Assembly (NCBI RefSeq): GCF_900111935.1
Contig: NZ_FOYN01000001.1
Location: 666,069 to 730,068 of the forward strand
Length of the DNA: 64,000 nt
Reading direction: 5' to 3'
DNA from: Halorubrum sodomense
GTDB taxonomy: Archaea; Halobacteriota; Halobacteria; Halobacteriales; Haloferacaceae
The first letter of the stretch is position 1; each line of letters begins with the position of its first letter. A program made the position numbers and the translations under genes. Shown here in pieces: positions 41,667 to 49,778 of the stretch. Below the pieces are notes generated by a model, which did not search any database, was not told where the DNA came from, and saw nothing but the letters and a program-made list of their open reading frames with translations.

Positions 41667-42668
41667 ATGGGCAAACACGAGCGCGGCTGGGTCGAGGCCA
41701 CGGAGAAGCTGACGGCGCGGCTCGCGAACGGCGCGGAGCCGGACGCCGACCTCGGAGATCGGGGCCGGCTCGACCTCGCGGAGTCGCTCGCGGAGCGCCT
41801 CCGGAGCGACTTCCCGAGGCTGACCGCGGTGCGCCACGCCGGCAACTCCTACGACTCGCTGGGCGACCTGATCGTCGAGACGCCGGGCGGCGAGACGTTC
41901 GTCGAGGCCAAGTTCGTCGCGAGCGGCGGGACGCGGGCGAACCTCGGGCAGGACACCCTGACCCAGTTCGAACTGTTCGAGGGCGCCACCGCGTGGAGCG
42001 ACTTCCGCGAGGAGATCGGCTTCCCCGAGGACCGCGAGGCGCTGCTGCGGGAGTTCGACGACTACCCGGACGACGTCCGCGACTGGTCGTACAAGTCGGC
42101 GGTGTACGACCGCGCGAAACACCTCAAGAACGTCCTCGACGTGTCGCGGGGGCAGCACACCGGATCGCGGGCCGACGAGGTGCTCGCGGACCCGGACGCG
42201 ACGGAGCCGCAGCGGGAGGCGGCCCGGATAATCAACGCGATCCTCGACCTCGACCGCGAGGAGAAGCTGGCGTACTTCGACCATCTCCGCGACGCCGAGC
42301 AGAATCCGCGGAACGTCGAGACGTTCGCGCACCTCATCGTCTGCGGCTACCACACCGCCGACGCGCTCGAAGCGCACTTCGACGACGACCTCGACGAGAT
42401 CAAGCGGCTGATCGAGACGAACTCCTACCGACTGTACGAGGTGAACAGAAACAGCGGGACGGTGACGGTCGAGAACCCCTCGGAGCTGCTCGCGGGCTTC
42501 GAGTGGGCGGACACGCGGGTCGAGATCCCCGAGGACGGGACCTCGGTGAGCGTGGTGACGGGGCCGCCGGACGACCGGCGACGCGTCCTGAACATCGCGT
42601 ACAACTGGAAGAACAAGTTCCAGGGGATCCAGACGCCGTCGATGAACGTCTTCGTCCCCGAGGCGTAA
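41667..42668 (+). CDS. Predicted PD-(D/E)XK nuclease-fold protein, stand-alone
   Basis: 333 residues from MGKHERGWVEATEKL; the longer open frame overlaps the phosphatase gene. Residues 55-85 (VRHAGNSYDSLGDLIVETPGGETFVEAKFV) have the restriction-enzyme pattern: Asp67 at the end of a helix or turn, a beta strand, then Glu80-x-Lys82. GQDTLTQFELF supplies a conserved Gln after it. The C-terminus RVLNIAYNWKNKFQGIQTPSMNVF looks like a conserved substrate-contact region. No methyltransferase, helicase or CRISPR gene is adjacent. It might be an orphan restriction, repair or recombination nuclease. The family name is not recognised. Confidence 0.75.
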   Translation: MGKHERGWVEATEKLTARLANGAEPDADLGDRGRLDLAESLAERLRSDFPRLTAVRHAGNSYDSLGDLIVETPGGETFVEAKFVASGGTRANLGQDTLTQFELFEGATAWSDFREEIGFPEDREALLREFDDYPDDVRDWSYKSAVYDRAKHLKNVLDVSRGQHTGSRADEVLADPDATEPQREAARIINAILDLDREEKLAYFDHLRDAEQNPRNVETFAHLIVCGYHTADALEAHFDDDLDEIKRLIETNSYRLYEVNRNSGTVTVENPSELLAGFEWADTRVEIPEDGTSVSVVTGPPDDRRRVLNIAYNWKNKFQGIQTPSMNVFVPEA

Positions 42669-42748
42669 GCCGGGGGGCCCGCCGCACCGCCCCGGCCCGA
42701 GCCGGGGGCGACCCGCACCCTTTTGCGCTCGGACGCCAAGGGTCGACC

Positions 42749-43726
42749 ATGCAACGCGGCCGCCGGAAGCCGGACTGGCTGAAGTCGCGCCCGCCGTCCG
42801 GGAGTCGGTTCACCGAGATCAAGTCTACCCTCCGCGACCACGACCTCCACACGGTCTGCGAGGAGGCGAACTGCCCGAACATGGGCGAGTGCTGGTCAGG
42901 GGGCGCGAGCGCGCCCCCGGACGGCGAGGCGGCGGACGCCGCCGAGGGCGGCGGCACGGCGACGTTCATGCTCATGGGCGACCGCTGCTCGCGCGGCTGT
43001 AACTTCTGCGACGTCGAGACGGGCGGGATGGAGGCGCTCGACACCGACGAGCCCGCGAACGTCGCGGACGCGGTCGCGGAGATCGGCTTAGACTACGTCG
43101 TCTTGACCTCCGTCGACCGCGACGACCTCGCGGACGGGGGGTCGGCGCACTTCGCCGAGACGATCCGCGAGATCAAGCGCCGCGACCCGGAGATTCTCGT
43201 CGAGACGCTCATCCCGGACTTCCAGGGGGACCCGGCGGCGATCGACCGGATTATCGACGCGGAACCCGACGTGATCGCGCACAACGTCGAGACGGTCGAA
43301 CGGCTCCAGTGGCCGGTCCGGGACCGCCGCGCGAACTACGAGCAGTCGCTCGCGGTGCTCGATCAGGTCGACCGCGAGTCCGACATCCACACGAAGACGA
43401 GCCTGATGCTCGGCGTCGGCGAGTACGACCACGAGGTGTACCGGACGCTCGGCGACCTCCGCGAGGTCGGCGTCGACGTGGTCACCTTCGGCCAGTACCT
43501 CCGGCCGTCGCGCTCGCACCTCGACGTGTTCGAGTACGTCCACCCCGACGTGTTCGAGACGTGGCGCCGGGTCGCCGAGGCGGAGTTCGACTTCCTCTAC
43601 TGCGCGTCGGGCGCCATGGTCCGCTCGTCGTACAAGGCGGGCGAGCTGTTCGTCGAGGCGCTGTTGCGCGAGGGCCGGACGCCCGAGGACGCCCGGCGAC
43701 ACGCCCGGGCCGCGGGCGGCGACTGA
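42749..43726 (+). CDS. lipA: Lipoyl synthase
   Basis: 325 residues. The auxiliary cluster motif is C37-x4-C42-x5-C48 (HTVCEEANCPNMGECW), the radical SAM motif is C80-x3-C84-x2-C87 (CSRGCNFC), and the C-terminal RSSYKAGE carries the conserved Ser ligand. A small acidic, Ala/Gly-rich insert (about 51-69) follows the CWS motif and is not in bacterial enzymes. It inserts sulfurs into octanoyl groups on 2-oxoacid dehydrogenases and the glycine cleavage system. Followed by a 24-bp triple repeat. Confidence 0.96.
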   Translation: MQRGRRKPDWLKSRPPSGSRFTEIKSTLRDHDLHTVCEEANCPNMGECWSGGASAPPDGEAADAAEGGGTATFMLMGDRCSRGCNFCDVETGGMEALDTDEPANVADAVAEIGLDYVVLTSVDRDDLADGGSAHFAETIREIKRRDPEILVETLIPDFQGDPAAIDRIIDAEPDVIAHNVETVERLQWPVRDRRANYEQSLAVLDQVDRESDIHTKTSLMLGVGEYDHEVYRTLGDLREVGVDVVTFGQYLRPSRSHLDVFEYVHPDVFETWRRVAEAEFDFLYCASGAMVRSSYKAGELFVEALLREGRTPEDARRHARAAGGD

Positions 43727-43729
43727 GAC

Positions 43730-43798
43730 GCGGATTTCGGAACGCGTCTGGGGGCGGATTTCGGAACGCGTCTGGGGGCGGATTTCGGAACGCGTCTC
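43730..43798. repeat. Three tandem copies of a 24-bp unit
   Basis: A unit beginning GCGGATTTCGGAACGCGTCT is repeated exactly at 43730, 43754 and 43778 (the last copy diverges after CGTCT), starting four bases after the lipA stop codon. Units are perfectly conserved, suggesting recent slippage. Intergenic; no function evident. Confidence 0.9.
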
Positions 43799-43896
43799 CC
43801 TCGACAGCTGTCAGGCGCTTTCGAGGTATCGACTTTTGTTCAAACAGCGAATTATTTACCTCTCGGTGACCCAGCCTGTGTTAGTGAGACGTACAC

Positions 43897-45018
43897 ATGG
43901 GAACGACTGACTCGTCGATCGTCGACTCGGCGCGGGCCAGGCCGGGGCTTCTCTTCGTCGCCCTTCTCGGCGGCCTGCTGCTCGTCGACCTCGCGGCGAA
44001 GCTCGCGGGGGTGGGCCTCGGCCCGGTCGGGGGGTCGCTCTCGGTCGATCGGCTCGGCTCGAACCTCTGGAGCGGAATCGTAATCGGACTGGTGATCGGA
44101 CTCGCGGGCATCGGGCTCTCGATGACGTACAGCATCCTCTCGTTCGCGAACTTCTCGCACGGGGACCTCGTCAGCGTCGGGGCGTTCTCCGGCTGGGGGA
44201 TCGCCTTCCTCATCGCCGGGTTCGGCGAGATACCGGTCCGGGCGCTGCTGACCGTCCGCGACGCCGGGAACGCCTCGCCGGGCGACATCGGCGCGCACGT
44301 CCTCACGACGCCCGTGGCGATCCTCGTGGGGCTGCTCGCGGCGTTCGTCGTCACCGCGCTGCTCGCGGTGGCGCTCGACCGGGCGTTCTACAAGCCGATG
44401 CGGGACCGCGACGGAATCTCGCTGCTGATCGCCTCCATCGGCGCGGCGCTCATCGTCCGCTACCTGCTCCAGTTCGTCTACGGCTCCGACCGGCGCGGCG
44501 TGACCGCCAGCGTCGAGGCGTCGAACCTGGCGTTCGACCCGATCGGGGTCTCGGTGGACGCCCACGAACTCACCATCCTCGTGGCCGCGGTGGGGCTGAT
44601 GCTCGCGATGCACGCCATGCTTCAGCACACGAAACTCGGCACGGCGATGCGAGCGATGGCCGACAACAAGGACCTCGCGCTCATCACGGGGATCCCGGCC
44701 GAGCGCGTCGTCACCGCCACGTGGATCATCGGCGGCGGGCTCGCGGGCGCGTCCGGCTACCTCTACGTGCTGCTCCGCGGGACGATCCAGTTCGACTTCG
44801 GCTGGCTCCTCCTGCTGCTCATCTTCGCGGCCGTGATCCTCGGCGGGATCGGTTCCGTCTACGGCGCCATCGCGGGCGGTCTCGTCATCGGCGTCGTGTT
44901 CACCACGTCGACGATCTGGATCCCCTCGGACTTCAACCAGGCCGCGGCGTTCGGCGTGATGATCCTCATGCTGCTGTTGCGTCCCGAAGGGCTGTTCGGC
45001 GGGGTGACGACCACATGA
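43897..45018 (+). CDS. livH: Branched-chain amino acid ABC transporter permease LivH
   Basis: 373 residues, about eight transmembrane helices. Typical LivH features: GLAGIGLSMTYSILSFANFSHGDLVSVGAF near the N-terminus, GTAMRAMADNKDLALITGI (the ATPase-coupling EAA-like loop) and RPEGLFGG at the C-terminus. An inserted loop (GEIPVRALLTVRDAGNASPGDIG) is extra. It forms the membrane channel with LivM. First of four overlapping genes; the stop overlaps livM by ATGA. Confidence 0.95.
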   Translation: MGTTDSSIVDSARARPGLLFVALLGGLLLVDLAAKLAGVGLGPVGGSLSVDRLGSNLWSGIVIGLVIGLAGIGLSMTYSILSFANFSHGDLVSVGAFSGWGIAFLIAGFGEIPVRALLTVRDAGNASPGDIGAHVLTTPVAILVGLLAAFVVTALLAVALDRAFYKPMRDRDGISLLIASIGAALIVRYLLQFVYGSDRRGVTASVEASNLAFDPIGVSVDAHELTILVAAVGLMLAMHAMLQHTKLGTAMRAMADNKDLALITGIPAERVVTATWIIGGGLAGASGYLYVLLRGTIQFDFGWLLLLLIFAAVILGGIGSVYGAIAGGLVIGVVFTTSTIWIPSDFNQAAAFGVMILMLLLRPEGLFGGVTTT

Positions 45019-46388
45019 GCGCCGCCGACTCCCCCGACGGCGACGCGTCCGGCGGCGACGCTGCCGACGCGCCGGGCGGTCCCGAGGGCGACGCCGACGC
45101 GCCGGAGAGCGCGACGGCGGCGGTGGTCGAGGCCGCCCGAGAGAGCGACCTCGGACTCGTGATCGGGACGCTGCTCGCGATCTACGCGGCCGCGACGCTG
45201 CTGACGTTCACCAACGGGCTCAACAGCGTCGTCGGGCTCATGGAGACGCTGACGTTCCTGGGAATCGTCTACGCACTCACCGCGCTCGCCTTGAACCTCC
45301 AGTGGGGGTACACCGGCCTCTTCAACATCGGCGTCGCCGGCTTCATGGCCGTCGGCGTGTACACGATGGGGATGGTCGTCCGGTCGCCCGACCCCGCGTT
45401 CGGCCCCCCCGGACTCGGGCTGCCGCTCCCGGTCGGGATCGTCGCCGGCACGGGGATGGCGGCGCTGCTCGGCGCCGTCGCCGCCCTGCCGGCCCTCCGG
45501 CTCAAGGCCGACTACCTCGCGATCGTGACCCTCGGTCTCTCGGAGATCGTCCGGCTGTCGCTCCAGTCGAGCGCCTTCGACAGCTTCCTGCGCGACACGA
45601 TCGGGGCCGGAACGGGCGGCGGTCGCGGGATGGGAATGCCGGACAACCCGGTCCGCGACCTGTTCTTAGTCGACGGACAGGCGGGGGATCCGACCGCGCT
45701 CGGCGACCTCGTCTTCGGCGTCTTCGGCCCCGACGGGCTCGGCATCTCGCAGCCGATCCTCATCGGGTGGGGGTACATCGCCGTCCTCGCCGTCTTCCTC
45801 GTCGGCTTCTACCTCGTCTTGGAGCGCCTCGGCCGCTCGCCGTTCGGCCGGACGATGAAGGCGATCCGGGAGGACGAACTCGTCGCCGACTCGCTCGGTA
45901 AGGACGTGAACCTCGTGAAGATCAAGGTGTTCGTCATCGGCTGCGCGCTGATGGGGCTCGCGGGCATCCTCTGGTTCGGCAGCCAGGGGAACGTCTCCCC
46001 GACCCCGCAGTTCCGCCCGCTCTTGACGTTCTACGTGTTCATCGCGGTGATCATCGGCGGATCCGGGTCGAACACCGGCTCGGTCCTCGGCGGCATCGTC
46101 TTCGCCGCGGTGCTGTTCGAGGGGCCGCGGCGCGTCGGCGGGACGGTCCGGGGGCTCATCGACGCGGAGACGCCGCCGTCGTTCGCAGACGCGGTCGCCA
46201 CGCTGGACCCGGTGACGTTCCTCGCGTACGCGACCGAGAACATCGCGCCGCTCCAGTTCGTCTTCCTCGGGCTCGTCCTCGTGTTCATCATTCACCGGCG
46301 GCCCGAGGGGATCCTCGGCGACCGGATCGAGACGGCCGCGGCCGTCGACCTCTCGGAGCGGCCCGCCGGAGGTGAGACCGATGAGTAG
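45015..46388 (+). CDS. livM: Branched-chain amino acid ABC transporter permease LivM
   Basis: 457 residues. An acidic N-terminal extension of about 45 residues precedes about nine transmembrane helices. LivM motifs: LALNLQWGYTGLFNIGVAGFMAVGVY, ALRLKADYLAIVTLGLSEI, PFGRTMKAIREDELVADSLGKDV (coupling loop) and VIIGGSGSNTGSVLGG; a C-terminal RRPEGILGD. It overlaps livH by 4 bp and livG by 8 bp, so the four genes are one transcript. Confidence 0.95.
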   Translation: MSAADSPDGDASGGDAADAPGGPEGDADAPESATAAVVEAARESDLGLVIGTLLAIYAAATLLTFTNGLNSVVGLMETLTFLGIVYALTALALNLQWGYTGLFNIGVAGFMAVGVYTMGMVVRSPDPAFGPPGLGLPLPVGIVAGTGMAALLGAVAALPALRLKADYLAIVTLGLSEIVRLSLQSSAFDSFLRDTIGAGTGGGRGMGMPDNPVRDLFLVDGQAGDPTALGDLVFGVFGPDGLGISQPILIGWGYIAVLAVFLVGFYLVLERLGRSPFGRTMKAIREDELVADSLGKDVNLVKIKVFVIGCALMGLAGILWFGSQGNVSPTPQFRPLLTFYVFIAVIIGGSGSNTGSVLGGIVFAAVLFEGPRRVGGTVRGLIDAETPPSFADAVATLDPVTFLAYATENIAPLQFVFLGLVLVFIIHRRPEGILGDRIETAAAVDLSERPAGGETDE

Positions 46389-47292
46389 CGACGTTCCGGA
46401 GGCTGGCGACGTGGCCGACGCGGAGGACGTCGCCGACACGGTCGACGCGACGGACGCGACGGTCGACGAACCCGAGGCGAACGACAGCGCGGTCGAGGAG
46501 GCGGCGAAACACGTCCCCTCCGGGGCGCCCCCGCTCCGCGTGGAGGGGCTGGTCAAGCGGTTCGGCGGCGTCACCGCCGTCGACGGCGCCTCCTTCGAGG
46601 TGGAGTCCGGGTCGCTGACGGGACTCATCGGCCCGAACGGCGCCGGGAAGTCGACGACGTTCAACTGTATCACCGGCGTCCACGAGCCGACCGCCGGGCG
46701 GGTGTACTTCGAGGGCGAGGACGTCACCGGGCTCAGGCCCCACGAGATCGCCCGGAAGGGGCTGGTGCGGACGTTCCAGATCGCCCGGGAGCTCTCCGAG
46801 ATGACCGTCTTGGAGAACCTCATGCTCGCGCCGCAGGGCCAGCTCGGCGAGTCCGCGATCCGGGCGGTGACGCCCGGGCTCCGCGGCGCGGTCGTCGCGG
46901 AGGAGACCGAGCTCCGCGAGCGGGCCTGGGAGACGCTGGAGTTCTTCGAGATCGACCACCTCGCGCACGAACCCGCGGGGAACCTCTCCGGCGGCCAGCG
47001 GAAGCTGCTGGAGATGGCCCGCGCGCTGATGACCGACCCCGAGATGGTGCTGCTCGACGAGCCGCTCGCCGGGGTCAACCCGACCCTTCAGGAGAAGCTC
47101 TTGGACCGGATCCACGACCTGCGGGCTGACGGTTACACCTTCCTGCTCGTCGAACACGACATGGACGTCATCATGAGCAACTGCGAACGCGTCATCGTCA
47201 TGTACCAGGGCAGCGTGCTCGCCGAGGGGACCGGCGACGAGATACGGAACGACGAGCGGGTCATCGAGGCGTACCTGGGTGAGGACCTATGA
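46381..47292 (+). CDS. livG: Branched-chain amino acid ABC transporter ATPase LivG
   Basis: 303 residues. An acidic N-terminal extension (about 1-50) precedes the ATPase: Walker A GPNGAGKS, GLVRTFQIARELSEMTVLENLMLAP (the LivG-type Q-loop), signature LSGGQRKLLEMARAL, Walker B MVLLDEPLAGVNP and switch His in LLVEHDMDVIMSNCER. It powers import with LivF. The longer frame start at 46372 adds only three codons; the ATG at 46381 is chosen. Confidence 0.96.
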   Translation: MSSDVPEAGDVADAEDVADTVDATDATVDEPEANDSAVEEAAKHVPSGAPPLRVEGLVKRFGGVTAVDGASFEVESGSLTGLIGPNGAGKSTTFNCITGVHEPTAGRVYFEGEDVTGLRPHEIARKGLVRTFQIARELSEMTVLENLMLAPQGQLGESAIRAVTPGLRGAVVAEETELRERAWETLEFFEIDHLAHEPAGNLSGGQRKLLEMARALMTDPEMVLLDEPLAGVNPTLQEKLLDRIHDLRADGYTFLLVEHDMDVIMSNCERVIVMYQGSVLAEGTGDEIRNDERVIEAYLGEDL

Positions 47293-48104
47293 GCGCCGAC
47301 GAGACGAACGACGCGGTCGACGCGAACGACGCGGTCGAAGTCGACCGGGAGGCGGTCGAGGCCGACGCGGACGCCGGAACCGCCCACGCGATCGACGGCG
47401 ACGCGATCCTGCGGATCCGCGACCTCGACGCCGGCTACGGCGACCTCCAGATCCTCTCGGACGTGGTCTTAGACGTCGCGGACGAGGAGTTCGTCACCAT
47501 CGTCGGGCCCAACGGGGCCGGGAAGTCGACGGTGATGAAGACCGTCTTCGGGCTCACGACGCACATGGCCGGCACCGTCGAGTTCGAGGGAGAGCCGATC
47601 CACGGGCTCGCGCCGGAGCAGATCATCCGCGAGGGGATCGGGTTCGTCCCCCAGAACGACAACGTGTTCCCCGGGCTCAGCGTCCGCGAGAACCTCGAGA
47701 TGGGCGCGTACATCCTCGACGAGGTGCCGGAAGACCAGATCGAGACGATATACGACCGGTTCCCGATCCTCCGGGAGCGCAGCGACCAGAAGGCCGGGAC
47801 GCTCTCCGGCGGGCAGCGGCAGATGGTCGCGATGGGGCGGGCGCTCATGCTCGATCCGGACCTCCTGCTGCTCGACGAGCCCTCGGCCGGGCTCGCCCCC
47901 GACCTCGTCTCCGACATGTTCGACCGCATCGACCGGATCAACGACTCGGGGACCGCGGTGCTGATGGTCGAGCAGAACGCGAAGGAGGCGCTGCGCCGCT
48001 GCGACCGCGGCTACGTGCTGGTGAACGGCGAGAACCGCTACACCGACCGCGGCGACGTGCTGCTCGCCGACGAGGACGTGCGGCGCGACTTCCTGGGCGG
48101 ATAA
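47289..48104 (+). CDS. livF: Branched-chain amino acid ABC transporter ATPase LivF
   Basis: 271 residues. Acidic N-terminal extension (about 1-38), then Walker A GPNGAGKS, GFVPQNDNVFPGLSVRENLEMGAYI (LivF-type), signature LSGGQRQMVAMGRAL, Walker B LLLLDEPSAGLAPD, and LMVEQNAKEALRRCDRGYVLVNG, where LivF has VEQN instead of the usual switch His context. Overlaps livG by ATGA. Last gene of the operon; the binding-protein gene is convergent downstream. Confidence 0.96.
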   Translation: MSADETNDAVDANDAVEVDREAVEADADAGTAHAIDGDAILRIRDLDAGYGDLQILSDVVLDVADEEFVTIVGPNGAGKSTVMKTVFGLTTHMAGTVEFEGEPIHGLAPEQIIREGIGFVPQNDNVFPGLSVRENLEMGAYILDEVPEDQIETIYDRFPILRERSDQKAGTLSGGQRQMVAMGRALMLDPDLLLLDEPSAGLAPDLVSDMFDRIDRINDSGTAVLMVEQNAKEALRRCDRGYVLVNGENRYTDRGDVLLADEDVRRDFLGG

Positions 48105-48201
48105 TCGGACTACGGTTTGGGGTCGGTCGTTTACGAGTCACGCCGCCGACCGGCGCCACGGCTCACGCGCGTCGAAAAAACGGAGAAGGACTCGAAACTC
48201 C

Positions 48202-49572
48202 CTACTGGTTCAGCACGCTCGACCACTGGCTGGTGTACGTCGGCTGGTTCGGCTCGAAGGAGACGCGCTGCGTGATCGTCCCGTCGCGCTCCCGGAAGGC
48301 GTTCACGTACGCCTCCTCTAACGACTGTCCGTAGGCGTCGTTGAGGTACAGCGTGCCGGAGCTCTCAGCGCCGACGTTGTCGCCGACGGCGAGGTCCGCC
48401 ATCGCGGGCCCCTGGAGCAGGTCGGAGGGCGCCGTCCGGAAGATGTAGCCGTTGTCCTCTAAGTCCGTCACGTTCGGGTCGGTCGACGACGGCGAGATGC
48501 CCACGACGCCGTTCGGGATGAACACCTGGTCTGCGACCTGGAGGTTGACGTTCGAGGACGCCGGACCGACGACGGCGCCGTAGCCGGCGTTGACGATGGC
48601 GTTCGCGCCCGAGATACCGGCCTGGGGGTTGGTCTGGGTGTCCTCCACGCGGGTCTCGACGTCGACGTTGATACCGGCGTCGTTGACCTGCGTCGCCGCG
48701 AGCAGCGCGCCGTCGCGGATCGGGACGCCGAGCGGACCGAGGTCACCCGTCTCCGGCATCAACACGCCGACCCGAGCGGTGAACGAGTCGACGCCGACGG
48801 GGGGTTCGGCCGTCGCGTTCAGGTCCTCCTCGGTGAGGTCGTTCCCGAACTCGACGGTGTCGATGGTCTCCAGTTCGCCGTCCTGGAAGTCGATGATGTC
48901 GTAGGCGGCCGTCGCGATGTCGCCGTTGATGTCGAAGTTGACCCTCGAGGACGCGCCGACGTACTGGACGGGGTCGCCGCCCGCAACGGTCTCGACCGCG
49001 TCCGGGAGGTCCGCGGGTCCGAACTCCTCGCCGCCGGGGTTGGCGACGGTCCGAACCCGGTCGCGGATCGCCTCGCCGTCGTTCTCGCCCGCGGCGGTGG
49101 CCGCGAGGATCTGGACCGCCATCGCGTCGTACGCCTGCGCGGTGAACACGCCCGGCGCCTCGCCGTACGCCTCCTCGTACGACGACGTGAAGAACTCCGC
49201 GCCCGGACCGCCCGCGGAGGGCGCGGTGCCGATCACGTTGTTCATGTCGTTGTCGACCTCGCTCGGGAGGTCCCTGTCGATCAGGCCGTCGGGGACGATG
49301 ATGTCCAGATCGGGCGCGCTGTCGGCGAACTCCGAGTAGAAGTCGCGGAACAGCTGAATGCCGGACTGCGGGAACCCGACGACCATCACGGCGTCGGGGA
49401 TGCTGCTGGCGTCGCCCCCGCCGCCGTCGGATCCGTTGCCGCCGCCGGATCCGTTGCCACCACCGGTTCCGTTGCCGCCGTCACCGCTCTCCGTCGAACA
49501 GCCGGCGAGCCCCGCGATACCGACCGCGCCGGCACCCCTGAGTACGTCGCGTCGCTGGATTCTTCGCTTCAT
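48202..49572 (-). CDS. Branched-chain amino acid ABC transporter substrate-binding lipoprotein, circularly permuted
   Basis: 456 residues from MKRRIQRRDVL, a Tat-type signal with lipobox LAGC (Cys25) and a Gly/Ser/Asn linker. The order of the two halves is reversed relative to LivJ/K. Residues about 55-245 (IPDAVMVVGFPQSG ... GVFTAQAYDAMAVQILAA ... YDIIDFQDGELETI) are what is normally the C-terminal half. Residues about 263-456 (ARVGVLMPETGDLGPLG ... VEDTQTNPQAGI ... ISPSSTDPNVTDL ... LYLNDAYGQSLEEAY ... TYTSQWSSVLNQ) are normally the N-terminal half, and the protein stops exactly where that half should continue into PDAVMVVGF. A 20-residue linker (NDLTEEDLNATAEPPVGVDS) joins the original ends. 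It probably delivers amino acids to LivHMGF. Confidence 0.9.
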   Translation of the reverse strand: MKRRIQRRDVLRGAGAVGIAGLAGCSTESGDGGNGTGGGNGSGGGNGSDGGGGDASSIPDAVMVVGFPQSGIQLFRDFYSEFADSAPDLDIIVPDGLIDRDLPSEVDNDMNNVIGTAPSAGGPGAEFFTSSYEEAYGEAPGVFTAQAYDAMAVQILAATAAGENDGEAIRDRVRTVANPGGEEFGPADLPDAVETVAGGDPVQYVGASSRVNFDINGDIATAAYDIIDFQDGELETIDTVEFGNDLTEEDLNATAEPPVGVDSFTARVGVLMPETGDLGPLGVPIRDGALLAATQVNDAGINVDVETRVEDTQTNPQAGISGANAIVNAGYGAVVGPASSNVNLQVADQVFIPNGVVGISPSSTDPNVTDLEDNGYIFRTAPSDLLQGPAMADLAVGDNVGAESSGTLYLNDAYGQSLEEAYVNAFRERDGTITQRVSFEPNQPTYTSQWSSVLNQ

Positions 49573-49598
49573 CCTGTGATCGTATACCATACGAGCCG

Positions 49599-49604
49599 TT
49601 ATAA
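49599..49604 (-). promoter_or_regulatory. TATA box of the binding-protein gene
   Basis: TTATAA on the minus strand (CGCTTATAACGG) is 27-32 bp before the ATG at 49572 and supports that start rather than the two in-frame ATGs further upstream. Confidence 0.55.
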
Positions 49605-49778
49605 GCGTATCCACGACCACAAATACGACACCGGTCGAATTCGACCGGATCGGACGGCTCCCGTCGCGTATCGATGCGCTCTACCGACGGTTCGTCGATC
49701 GGCTCCCGAGCCCGAACCGGCCTCATTTTCTCGCGCCGATAGCAACTCGGCCGGCGCCGCGAACGCGGGCGCCTCGCC

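Noticed and set aside
43730-43798. CRISPR array
   Set aside because: Units are contiguous without spacers and only 24 bp; no cas genes in the window.
48202-49572. Two overlapping fragments of a frameshifted binding-protein gene
   Set aside because: The whole sequence is in one uninterrupted frame with one signal peptide, and each half is complete, so permutation is the better reading.
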